A stretch of DNA of 7,041 bases from an uncultured Clostridia bacterium (GTDB taxonomy: Bacteria > Bacillota_A > Clostridia > Christensenellales > CAG-138). Numbering within the stretch: the stretch's first letter is position 1; each line of letters opens with the position of its first letter. Position numbers and translations under genes: made by a program. Below are positions 1 through 5,354 of the stretch, piece after piece. Where the stretch lies: assembly GCA_946539625.1 (NCBI GenBank), contig CAMNHT010000069.1, positions 1-7,041 on the forward strand, written 5' to 3'. A model generated the notes under the pieces. The model saw nothing but the letters and a program-made list of their open reading frames with translations, made no database searches and was not told the origin of the DNA.

Positions 1-18
1 CTTCCCCTCAAGGGGAAG
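1..18. repeat. Small hairpin at window edge
   Basis: A perfect 7-bp inverted repeat (CTTCCCC at 1-7, GGGGAAG at 12-18) encloses the tetraloop TCAA. A weaker CCTT/AAGG hairpin follows at 25-36. The T-run after the main stem on the plus strand is short (GCTTTTCC), so this is at best a weak plus-strand terminator. It may be the edge of an interspersed palindromic repeat that continues outside the window. Positions 37-89 hold no gene or motif I can identify. Confidence 0.5.
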
Positions 19-89
19 GCTTTTCCTTCGGCAAGGTTTGAAAAACACCCTTACCAAAGTAACTCTCCGGAGCCGATTTTCTTTGCAGT

Positions 90-180
90 TTATTTTCCCA
101 CGCAGAAATGCGCAAAGATGCGGTCGATGACCCCGGCGTCCGCGTCCGTGCCGGTGATCGAGCCGAGCCGATGCAGCGCT
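90..180 (-). pseudogene. Truncated duplicate of the mnmE 3' end
   Basis: This stretch aligns without gaps to the last 91 bases of mnmE (396-486), with 83 of 91 identical by hand count. Read on the minus strand it encodes about 30 residues ending in FCVGK and a TAA stop at 92-90, in the same frame as MnmE. Relative to the intact gene, four base differences are silent and four change amino acids: Glu to Gly, Val to Ala, and two bases giving Asn to His. There is no indel. Similarity stops abruptly at 180 and just after the stop codon. It has no start codon or upstream GTPase domain, so it cannot be a working gene. The codon-wise divergence suggests it came from a homologous mnmE allele, for instance as an attachment site carried by an integrative element, rather than from decay of a recent local duplication. 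That origin is inference; the repeat itself is directly visible. Confidence 0.85.
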
Positions 181-269
181 GTGCCGCAGGGAGTTTCTTC
201 CTATATACCAAAAAAGATAGAGAAGAAAAAACAGAGGAAACATACGGAAGAAACATGATACAGAAGTAT

Positions 270-373
270 TTCTCCTCTATAGAGAAAAAAGACATTCTCC
301 TCTATTTTATACAAAAGAAAAAACAAGCTTCTGCTCTGTATAGCAGAAAGACAGCCTGTTCTTTCTCCTCTAT
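270..373. repeat. Three direct copies of TTCTCCTCTAT
   Basis: The 11-mer TTCTCCTCTAT occurs at 270-280, 295-305 and 363-373, always in the same orientation within the AT-rich spacer. The spacing is irregular (25 and 68 bases between starts). On the minus strand each reads ATAGAGGAGAA, which contains a ribosome-binding-site-like core, but no open frame follows any of them. Three identical copies within about 100 bp are unlikely by chance. They could be recombinase or regulator binding sites, or a degenerate local repeat. Confidence 0.55.
313..348 (-). terminator. Probable intrinsic terminator after mnmE
   Basis: On the minus strand a 7-bp stem (TTCTGCT / AGCAGAA, plus-strand 329-348) with a 6-base loop is followed by GCTTGTTTTTTCTTTT (328-313). 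It lies about 48 bases past the mnmE stop, in the right orientation to end the rpmH-mnmE transcript. The stem is AT-rich and so only moderately stable. An alternative stem (345-353 with 357-366, 9 pairs and one bulge) overlaps it, and the two cannot form together. Confidence 0.6.
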
Positions 374-395
374 ACTTTTTCCTCTCTTCGGACGG

Positions 396-486
396 TTATT
401 TTCCGACGCAGAAGTTAGCAAAGATGCGGTCGATGACCTCGGCGTCCACGTCCGTGCCGGTGATTGAGCCGAGCCGATGCAGGGCT
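396..486 (-). repeat. Intact mnmE 3' end, partner of the 90-180 copy
   Basis: These last 91 bases of mnmE, stop codon included, form the right-hand member of the imperfect direct repeat with 90-180, offset by 306 bases. The 3' end of mnmE (trmE/thdF) is an established attachment site for site-specific integration in other bacteria, the best known case being Salmonella genomic island SGI1. This region is therefore a candidate attachment core. The exact crossover cannot be set from sequence alone. Confidence 0.6.
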
Positions 487-1703
487 TCGGTCAGATCGGT
501 CGCGATGCAGTCGGGTTCCGTCTGCCCCTCGGCATGGATGATCGCGTCCCGTGCCTGTGCGAGAGCAAGAAGATGCCGTTCATTCGTGATCGCCTCGGTC
601 GACTGCAGCGCGGGCGCCGCGATCTGTGCGATCCGTTCCCGCAGAGCTTCGATCCCCTCGCCTGTTTTGCAGCTTATGGGAAGCGCGTCGGAAATGCGCA
701 TGCCGAGATCGCACTTATTGGCGATCACAATGCGGGTCTTTTCCGCCGTTTCGGAAAGAAGCGCCTCGTCCTCCCGGGTCGGTTCTTCGCTGCCGTCCAG
801 CACGAGCAGCACAACGTCCGCAGTTTCGAGCGCCTTTTTCGCGCGGTCGACGCCGATGCGCTCCGCTTCGTCCGAAGCGTCCCGCACGCCTGCCGTGTCG
901 ATAAGCCGCACGGGTACGCCGCCGATCGAAAGCCGTTCGTCCAGTACGTCACGGGTCGTTCCCGCCGCAGCCGTGACGATCGCGCGGTCCTCGCCGAGAA
1001 GCGCGTTCAATAGCGAGCTCTTTCCGACATTCGGTCGTCCGAGGATCACGAGCTTCAGCCCGTCGCGCAAAACGCGCGCCTTTCTGCCCTCTTCAATCAG
1101 AGCAGAGACCGTTCCCCTTGCCTCGCGCAGTACAGCGGGCAGGGTCGCATAGGCAGATTCCTCCGCCTCGTCCGGATAGTCGATCGCCGCCTCGATCGCG
1201 GAGCGCGCGTCCAGCAGCGCTTCCTCGACCGCACGCACGCGCCGGCTGACGCTGCCGGAAAGCTGTGAAAGCGCGGAGCGAAGACTGCTTTCCGCCTGCG
1301 CGTTGATCACATCCATGACCGCCTCGGCTTCACTCAGGTCCATTTTTCCGTTCAGAAACGCGCGGCGCGTAAACTCGCCGGGACCCGCGGGCACACCGCC
1401 CGCCCGGGTAAGCGCAAAAAGGACAAGCCGCACGGTCGTCATGCCGCCGTGGCAGTGGAGCTCGATCATATCCTCGCCGGTGTAGCTGTTCGGCGCCGCG
1501 AAAAAGACCGCCATACAGTCGTCGATCATGTCCCCGTCGAGAAGGATCCTCGCATGCCGCATGCGGGCAGGCGTTTCCCATACGGGTTTGTCAAGGAGCG
1601 TCTCCGAGATCGCGCGCGAGCGATCCCCCGAAACGCGGATCACGCAGATTGCGCCGCCGATTGCCGAAGACGGCGCAAAAACGGTGTCAAAGGATTGTAT
1701 CAT
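396..1703 (-). CDS. mnmE: tRNA modification GTPase MnmE (TrmE)
   Basis: MnmE works with MnmG to install the carboxymethylaminomethyl or aminomethyl group on C5 of the wobble uridine of certain tRNAs, using methylene-tetrahydrofolate and GTP. Numbering from the ATG at 1703 gives 435 residues. An N-terminal tetrahydrofolate-binding domain (about 1-110, with PGEFTRRAFLNGKMDLSEAEA near 107-128) is followed by a helical region and an inserted G domain. The G domain has P-loop GRPNVGKSS at 222-230, GTTRD near 248, DTAG at 269, NKCD at 329 and SCKT at 345. The C-terminus is FCVGK with the invariant Cys of the family. I chose this ATG because MIQSFDTV matches the usual family N-terminus. An in-frame TTG at 1739 would add 12 residues and has an AAGGA five bases upstream, whereas the ATG has no clear ribosome binding site, so the start is uncertain. 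It is last in the rpmH block, 44 bases after jag. Confidence 0.95.
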   Translation of the reverse strand: MIQSFDTVFAPSSAIGGAICVIRVSGDRSRAISETLLDKPVWETPARMRHARILLDGDMIDDCMAVFFAAPNSYTGEDMIELHCHGGMTTVRLVLFALTRAGGVPAGPGEFTRRAFLNGKMDLSEAEAVMDVINAQAESSLRSALSQLSGSVSRRVRAVEEALLDARSAIEAAIDYPDEAEESAYATLPAVLREARGTVSALIEEGRKARVLRDGLKLVILGRPNVGKSSLLNALLGEDRAIVTAAAGTTRDVLDERLSIGGVPVRLIDTAGVRDASDEAERIGVDRAKKALETADVVLLVLDGSEEPTREDEALLSETAEKTRIVIANKCDLGMRISDALPISCKTGEGIEALRERIAQIAAPALQSTEAITNERHLLALAQARDAIIHAEGQTEPDCIATDLTEALHRLGSITGTDVDAEVIDRIFANFCVGK

Positions 1704-1718
1704 AGCAAATAAAGGCAA

Positions 1719-1736
1719 AGCCGCCTTGCGGCGGCT
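1719..1736 (-). promoter_or_regulatory. GNRA-loop hairpin between jag and mnmE
   Basis: A perfect 7-bp stem (AGCCGCC / GGCGGCT) closes on a GCAA tetraloop in the minus-strand transcript. It is followed by TTTGCCTTTATTTGC, a broken U-rich stretch. It lies between the jag stop (1748-1750) and the favoured mnmE ATG (1703), and inside the coding region if the TTG at 1739 is used. It could be a partial terminator that lowers mnmE expression relative to jag, an RNA processing or stability element, or a structure that controls mnmE initiation. The hairpin is certain; the role is not. Confidence 0.6.
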
Positions 1737-1747
1737 CAAACGGTTCC

Positions 1748-2557
1748 TTACTTATCCGGCGTAATGATGACGCGGCGGTTCGGCTCCTCGCCCTCGCTGT
1801 GCGTCGTGACGCCCCGAAAGCTCTGCAGTGCGGAATGCAGCACGCGGCGCTCATACGGGTTCATCGGCTCCATCGCGACGGAGCGTCCGGTCCGCGCGAC
1901 CTGCGCGGCATTCTTGCGGGCAAGCCGACGGAGCGTTTCTTCGCGGCGCGCGCGATAGCCCTCGGTATCGACGGAGACGCGGCGGTAGCCGTTCTCCTTG
2001 CGGTCCTTGTTCATGTACAGCGAAACGATGTACTGGATCGCGTCGAGCGTTTCTCCTCTTCTTCCGATCAGCAGTCCGTCGGTCGTCGAAACGATGTTGA
2101 GTCTCAGTCCGTCCTCGGTTTCCGCCGCTTCGACGGTCGCTTCGATGTTCATCTTCTTAAGAAGCTCCGAAAGGAAGATCGCAGCGTCGTTTTCCTTAGC
2201 AAGCTCCTCGCTGTACGCGATCGCGGGTGCCTTGACTTCCTTTTCACGCGGCTCGGCGCTTTCGCGCTTCTTTTCGCCGCGCGGCTTACGCTCGCGGCGT
2301 TCGCCGCTTTCGCGTTTTACTCGGTCGGACTTGCGTTCGTGCATCGCCGCCTTTTCCGCTTCAAAATCCGGTACCACGGGTACTTCGCGCTCGGTCAAAC
2401 GCACGATCGCGTTCTTCGCGCCGATGCCGAAGAGGCCCTTGCTCTCTTTCTGTACGGTCTCCACATCCACTTCGTCGATCGTCAGTCCCATTTCGTTGAG
2501 ACCGTGAAAGATCGCTTCGTCAATGTTGCGGCCGGAGAATTCCATGCTTCTCCTCAT
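1748..2557 (-). CDS. jag: Jag/KhpB RNA-binding protein
   Basis: The 269 residues have the full Jag (SpoIIIJ-associated, KhpB/EloR) layout. A Jag_N domain is at about 5-57, including KGLFGIGAKNA near 40-50. A strongly charged, Lys/Arg/Glu-rich linker spans about 73-110. A KH domain at about 123-185 has the loop I-G-R-R-G (164-168) followed by ETLDAIQY. An R3H domain at about 192-268 has Arg237-xxx-His241. Family members bind RNA in the cytosol, usually with KhpA, and affect cell elongation and division in streptococci and relatives. The ATG at 2557 overlaps the yidC stop by four bases (ATGA), with GGAGGT nine bases upstream. A second in-frame ATG (residue 5) also has an AGGAG before it. Coupling to yidC is typical of this locus. 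KhpA is not in the window. Confidence 0.95.
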   Translation of the reverse strand: MRRSMEFSGRNIDEAIFHGLNEMGLTIDEVDVETVQKESKGLFGIGAKNAIVRLTEREVPVVPDFEAEKAAMHERKSDRVKRESGERRERKPRGEKKRESAEPREKEVKAPAIAYSEELAKENDAAIFLSELLKKMNIEATVEAAETEDGLRLNIVSTTDGLLIGRRGETLDAIQYIVSLYMNKDRKENGYRRVSVDTEGYRARREETLRRLARKNAAQVARTGRSVAMEPMNPYERRVLHSALQSFRGVTTHSEGEEPNRRVIITPDK

Positions 2558-3648
2558 TTTTTGTTTACCTCCACAGTTCCCTGTTGCATTTGCTGTTGCA
2601 TTTTCTTAAAGACCGTCGCGTTCAGGATCAGGGTGATCGCCAGTGAAATGACGTTGCTGAAAATCCAATAGAACGCAAAGGTCGAGTCATACTGATAGCA
2701 GAAGAAGAGCGACATCAGAGGCATCATGAACATCATCATCTTGTTCATGCTCTGCGTCTGCGCAGCCGGATCGTTTCTGTCGTCGGACTTTGCCGGCGTA
2801 CCCTGTATTGCCTTCTGCTGGCGCTGCATGATCCAGGAAGAGAGGAACGTCGTTGCGCCGGCGAGGATCGGAAGGATCGCAAAACCGTTGGACATGTCCT
2901 GATACGCACCGCCGAGCAGCGCGGTGTTGGACGTGATCGGTTCCACAAAGCTCTTGTACGCTTCCATGAACGCCGCCCCGCCGTCCTGCGCGAATACATA
3001 CTGCACGGTGCCGTCCTCGGCGATCGTCTTGGTGAAGAAGTGCAGCTCGTAAAGGATGCGGGTAAGCGCTTCCTCATTGTTCGAGAAGAAGATGAAGTCC
3101 TTGATGTTGTTGGTCGCGGTAAACGTATTCCAGAACTCCTGACCGTTCATCAGCGTGCTGCCGGCCTTCAGGTTATCGGGACGCCAAATGTTCGTGATCC
3201 ACAAAAACCGAGAGGCGGCAAACGTCTCCACACCCTGTCCCGCGTCGATTTTCAGCATCAGATCGAGCGTCTGCTGGTTCGACCATGCGCGAAACGCCGC
3301 GAAAAACATGAACAGCAGCGGCATCATGATGAGCATCGGAAGGCACCCGCCCATCGTGGAAACGCCGCGCTCCTTCATGAGCTTTCTCTGCTCCACGGCA
3401 AGTCTCTGCTGATCGTTGCCGTATTTCTTTTTGAGACGGTCGATCTCCGGCTGGATCGCCTGCATCTGCATCGACGATTTGCGGGACTTGATGTCGGAGA
3501 AAACCGTCAGAAGCTTGATCGCCAGCGTGAACAGAAAGATCGTCAGAACAACGACCCATCCGCCGGTCGAAAACAGCGTGCACATCTGCCGATAGACCCA
3601 GTCCATCGCGATGAACAACCATTTTACGAGGAAAAAGGATGAATTCAT
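2554..3648 (-). CDS. yidC: Membrane protein insertase YidC
   Basis: YidC/Oxa1/Alb3 insertase, which places proteins in the cytoplasmic membrane alone or with the Sec translocon. It has 364 residues. The first core transmembrane segment is at about 31-50, followed by a cytoplasmic charged hairpin (51-95, with [15 protein letters not shown] at 62-76). A second segment is at about 103-121, and further segments lie near 255-275, 303-320 and 324-346. The C-terminal tail is Gln/Lys-rich. The groove residue that is Arg in E. coli and B. subtilis appears to be Lys45 here ([11 protein letters not shown]), keeping the positive charge. The loop between the second and third core segments, about 130 residues (125-254), is longer than in B. 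subtilis YidC. No lipobox is evident at the N-terminus, so the B. subtilis-type lipoprotein signal seems absent. ATG overlaps the yidD stop (ATGA at 3648-3645), with GGAGAA upstream. Confidence 0.95.
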   Translation of the reverse strand: MNSSFFLVKWLFIAMDWVYRQMCTLFSTGGWVVVLTIFLFTLAIKLLTVFSDIKSRKSSMQMQAIQPEIDRLKKKYGNDQQRLAVEQRKLMKERGVSTMGGCLPMLIMMPLLFMFFAAFRAWSNQQTLDLMLKIDAGQGVETFAASRFLWITNIWRPDNLKAGSTLMNGQEFWNTFTATNNIKDFIFFSNNEEALTRILYELHFFTKTIAEDGTVQYVFAQDGGAAFMEAYKSFVEPITSNTALLGGAYQDMSNGFAILPILAGATTFLSSWIMQRQQKAIQGTPAKSDDRNDPAAQTQSMNKMMMFMMPLMSLFFCYQYDSTFAFYWIFSNVISLAITLILNATVFKKMQQQMQQGTVEVNKK

Positions 3649-3884
3649 GAATGGTTCTCCTTATGTTTTTTCGGTTCGGGAACGGGGTCATATCCGCCCT
3701 TCGCGAACGGATTGCAGCGAAGCACGCGCCAAATCGCAAGGCCCGTGCCTTTCAGAACGCCGTGCTTTTGGATCGCTTCCATGGCATACTCCGAGCAGGT
3801 CGGCGTATAGATGCACGCGTCCGGCAAAAGCGGAGAGATCCTCCGCTTATAAAAGCGTAAAATCGCGATCAGAACGCGCTTCAC
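3645..3884 (-). CDS. yidD: Membrane protein insertion efficiency factor YidD
   Basis: A 79-residue YidD family protein, near the usual length. It carries the family signature: Cys24, then YTPTCSEYA (26-34), an Ala-Ile helix and HG (41-42), then [17 protein letters not shown] (53-69) with Cys57. The N-terminus is basic and amphipathic ([15 protein letters not shown]), consistent with peripheral attachment to the inner face of the membrane. YidD assists insertion of YidC substrates and is regularly encoded between rnpA and yidC, as here. The start is GTG at 3884, overlapping the rnpA stop as GTGA, with a GGAGG eight bases upstream. The stop overlaps the yidC ATG. Expression is therefore probably coupled on both sides. 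Confidence 0.93.
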   Translation of the reverse strand: MKRVLIAILRFYKRRISPLLPDACIYTPTCSEYAMEAIQKHGVLKGTGLAIWRVLRCNPFAKGGYDPVPEPKKHKENHS

Positions 3885-4225
3885 GCCTCGTCCCTCCAGA
3901 GTCCCGCGCGCCGGATGAGCGTTTCCATCTGGTTTCCGAGCTCGGAAAAAGGCGCATCGAGCACGCTCGGCTTTGCGACGAAGATCACGTTGCAGCTTCC
4001 GGAAATATGCAAAAGCATCGGCGTGAGCGCGGCGCGCATGCGGCGCTTTGCACGATTTCTCTGTACGGCGTTGCCGATCCGCTTCGACACCGAAAAGCCG
4101 ACGCGGACCGTTTCGTTCCGGCTCTTTGCATATACCAGCGTGAAAAGGGGCATGCTCTGCGACCGCCCGCGCGCATAGGTATAGCGGAATTCCTTATGCC
4201 GTTTCAGAGAATAGGACCGATCCAC
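3881..4225 (-). CDS. rnpA: Ribonuclease P protein component
   Basis: RnpA is the protein subunit of RNase P, which with the catalytic RNA removes 5' leaders from pre-tRNAs. The 114 residues are typical for the family. N-terminal [17 protein letters not shown] (4-20) matches the conserved start. The RNA-binding RNR signature lies in [19 protein letters not shown] (46-64, with Arg56-Asn57-Arg58). IFVAKPSV (81-88) matches the conserved strand near the C-terminus. The start is GTG at 4225. An in-frame stop at 4243-4241 leaves no alternative upstream, and AAGGGA lies eleven bases before it, so the ribosome binding site is rather weak and distant. It follows rpmH by 101 bases and overlaps yidD by four. 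Confidence 0.95.
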   Translation of the reverse strand: MDRSYSLKRHKEFRYTYARGRSQSMPLFTLVYAKSRNETVRVGFSVSKRIGNAVQRNRAKRRMRAALTPMLLHISGSCNVIFVAKPSVLDAPFSELGNQMETLIRRAGLWRDEA

Positions 4226-4255
4226 CGAATACGAGTTCCCTTATAAAGCAACATA

Positions 4256-4276
4256 CGGCAAGCGAAATGCCTGCCG
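4256..4276 (-). promoter_or_regulatory. Hairpin in the rpmH-rnpA gap
   Basis: In the minus-strand transcript an 8-bp stem with one G-U pair (CGGCAGGC / GCTTGCCG) closes on ATTTC. It lies midway between the rpmH stop and the rnpA GTG. It is not followed by a proper U-tract (TATGTTGCTTTATAAGG), so full termination is unlikely. Given that L34 is needed in far larger amounts than RnpA, a processing or attenuation site here would make sense, but that is inference. Confidence 0.45.
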
Positions 4277-4326
4277 CAAGCGCTCTGTCTCACCAATTTG
4301 GACAAATAAAATACCTGCCGATGCGA

Positions 4327-4461
4327 TTACGCGCTCAGCTTCTTGCGGCCCTTTGCGCGTCTGCGCTTCAGAACATTACGACCATCCGCAGTCGCCATAC
4401 GCTTGCGGAACCCATGAACCTTGCTGCGCTGTCTCTTTTTGGGCTGATAGGTACGTACCAT
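4327..4461 (-). CDS. rpmH: 50S ribosomal protein L34
   Basis: A 44-residue, very basic protein beginning [20 protein letters not shown] and ending in a GRKKLSA tail. This is unmistakably bL34 at its usual length, with the conserved HGFRKRM and [14 protein letters not shown] segments at 16-38. L34 is a small component of the large ribosomal subunit. The ATG at 4461-4459 is preceded by GAGGTG six bases upstream (4473-4468), and the TAA stop is at 4329-4327. It is the first gene of the rpmH-rnpA-yidD-yidC-jag-mnmE block and lies directly downstream of a consensus promoter, as expected for a highly expressed ribosomal gene. Confidence 0.97.
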   Translation of the reverse strand: MVRTYQPKKRQRSKVHGFRKRMATADGRNVLKRRRAKGRKKLSA

Positions 4462-4492
4462 ATCCTACACCTCTTTCTTCCGAATATAGTGA

Positions 4493-4507
4493 TGGCGCAT
4501 AGCGCCA
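4493..4507 (-). promoter_or_regulatory. Stem-loop in the rpmH leader
   Basis: TGGCGC / GCGCCA forms a perfect 6-bp stem around a 3-base loop in the minus-strand transcript. It lies about 8 bases after the likely transcription start and 31 bases before the rpmH ATG. It could stabilise the abundant rpmH mRNA 5' end or be a binding site for translational control. Nothing in the sequence decides which. Confidence 0.45.
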
Positions 4508-4521
4508 AATTAACCTTACCC

Positions 4522-4551
4522 ATTATAGAGGAATCGTCCCCAAAATGTCAA
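4522..4551 (-). promoter_or_regulatory. Consensus sigma-A promoter for the rpmH operon
   Basis: On the minus strand, TTGACA (4551-4546) and TATAAT (4527-4522) are both perfect matches to the housekeeping consensus, separated by 18 bases (one more than optimal). Transcription should start near 4515, giving a leader of about 54 bases before rpmH. This is the only strong promoter I see for the six-gene block. Confidence 0.9.
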
Positions 4552-4564
4552 GGATTATTTTTTA

Positions 4565-4619
4565 TGTCCGCAAGGACAATTCATGCTCCGCATGAAGGTG
4601 GATTCTCCCGAGGAGAATC
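4565..4619. repeat. Three-hairpin cluster related to the 6769-6976 array
   Basis: Three perfect stem-loops are packed into 55 bases. TGTCC/GGACA with loop GCAA is at 4565-4578, TTCATGC/GCATGAA with loop TCC at 4580-4596, and GATTCTCC/GGAGAATC with loop CGA at 4601-4619. The CAATTCAT motif at 4577-4584 joins the first two. The minus-strand module ATGAATTG plus GTCC-loop-GGAC is the same as in the large array. The cluster starts one base past the stop of the DinB-like gene. It lacks a U-tract on the minus strand (TAAAAAATAA follows), so it is not a standard intrinsic terminator for that operon, though it could block readthrough or protect the mRNA 3' end. Confidence 0.75.
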
Positions 4620-4620
4620 T

Positions 4621-5352
4621 TCATTTCTCTTTGTCGCTTGTAAACCCGAACGGGTTTGCGATGCGGTCTTTCTGCCAGAAGGTGATCGCCAGGCGGTAAA
4701 GCGCGTGGGCGTGGATGCGGTCGTGCCATAGGACGCGGCGCAGAAGTTTTTTCAGCGTCCACAGCTCGCCGTCCTCCGCGGTAAAGACGTGCGGTGACAG
4801 AAAGTCCGGCATGGATTCGATCGCGCGGAACAGGCGCTTGCGGTTTTCGAGAAGTCCGCCCTCGTTTTCAAACGGAATGCCGATCGCGTCCGCGTAGTAT
4901 TCGAGCGTATTGTTCGTATGCTCCGCCATCTCGCGCGCCGAGCACGGGATCTTGCCGTAGAACGTGCGGCGGGATTTCCGAAGCGCGCGATCCTTCTGCG
5001 GGATCGAATTGAGCAGCTTTTCAAAATCCTGCGCGGATCGTATGCAAAGCTGCTTTTTCTGCGTGTATTCCGTCATGTCCATCGGCAGCCGTTCGGACGG
5101 AAAAAGCACGTCGCTGTCCGCGTCGTCCACGCGAAGGCTCGTCTGATACGCATGTGTCACGACAAAATCGGACTCCGCAAGGTGCGGCATCGGCGCGCCG
5201 TGCGCCCACGCCGCGTATTCGGACAGCGCTTTCGGAAACTTCTCCAGCGCTTTCGCTACCGTTTCCCCGCGCGAATACGCGCCCGGATAGAAATCCGCCC
5301 AGAGCATTGCGCCCTTTTCGTTATACTCTGCTATGACCTCGATGTGTGCCAT
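4621..5352 (-). CDS. HicB-like/DinB-like two-domain protein, function unknown
   Basis: The protein has 243 residues. Residues 1 to about 50 resemble a HicB-type alpha/beta fold: IEVIAEYNEKGAMLWADF, then PGAYSRGETVAKALEKFPKAL. The C-terminal half (about 105-225) resembles the DinB/YfiT-type four-helix bundle. His145 (in EMAEHTNN), His210 and His214 (in LWHDRIHAHALYR) are well placed to form the three-His metal site of that superfamily. I recall similar full-length proteins in Bacillota annotated only as DinB family. DinB-like proteins include thiol-dependent transferases and many of unknown activity, so no reaction is claimed. AAGGA lies eight bases before the ATG. The gene starts two bases after the deaminase stop, so the pair is almost certainly co-transcribed and perhaps functionally linked. 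The N-terminal domain does not imply a toxin-antitoxin role, since no HicA is present. Confidence 0.8.
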   Translation of the reverse strand: MAHIEVIAEYNEKGAMLWADFYPGAYSRGETVAKALEKFPKALSEYAAWAHGAPMPHLAESDFVVTHAYQTSLRVDDADSDVLFPSERLPMDMTEYTQKKQLCIRSAQDFEKLLNSIPQKDRALRKSRRTFYGKIPCSAREMAEHTNNTLEYYADAIGIPFENEGGLLENRKRLFRAIESMPDFLSPHVFTAEDGELWTLKKLLRRVLWHDRIHAHALYRLAITFWQKDRIANPFGFTSDKEK

Positions 5353-5354
5353 AC

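Larger units (their letters stand above)
181..395. other. AT-rich spacer between the two mnmE 3' ends
   Basis: This 215-bp stretch separates the mnmE stop codon from the truncated copy. By hand count it is about 37% G+C, far below the GC-rich neighbouring genes. It contains no convincing gene. It does contain a probable mnmE terminator (313-348), three copies of an 11-mer (270-373) and purine-rich tracts on the plus strand. The sharp composition shift and the flanking direct repeats make it look like foreign sequence, possibly the remnant of an excised or eroded integrative element. Confidence 0.7.

Noticed and set aside
8..295. Minus-strand 95-codon frame at the left edge
   Set aside because: It crosses the mnmE-copy pseudogene in a different frame and the AT-rich spacer, has no family resemblance and no supporting context.
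108..467. Plus-strand frame with two similar peptide segments
   Set aside because: The internal repeat is only the antisense reading of the two mnmE 3' ends, not a repeat protein.
424..1152. Long plus-strand open frames opposite mnmE, and similar ones opposite jag, yidC, rnpA and the deaminase
   Set aside because: They are antisense shadows of strongly conserved genes in GC-rich sequence. Their translations are Arg/Ser/Ala-rich with no recognisable domain.
4565..4619. Standard intrinsic terminator for the deaminase operon
   Set aside because: The stems are good, but the minus strand continues with A-rich sequence instead of a U-tract, so I kept it as a repeat cluster.
4462..4620. Riboswitch, T-box or oriC in the gap upstream of rpmH
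   Set aside because: The leader is only about 54 bases with one small stem, there is no T-box or known aptamer motif, and no DnaA boxes are visible.
4267..4731. Plus-strand 154-codon frame over rpmH and its promoter
   Set aside because: It is antisense to rpmH, the consensus promoter and the hairpin cluster. No ribosome binding site or domain supports it.
4621..4770. HicAB toxin-antitoxin system suggested by the HicB-like domain
   Set aside because: No HicA-like double-stranded-RNA-binding toxin is adjacent, and the domain is fused to a DinB-like bundle rather than to a DNA-binding antitoxin tail.
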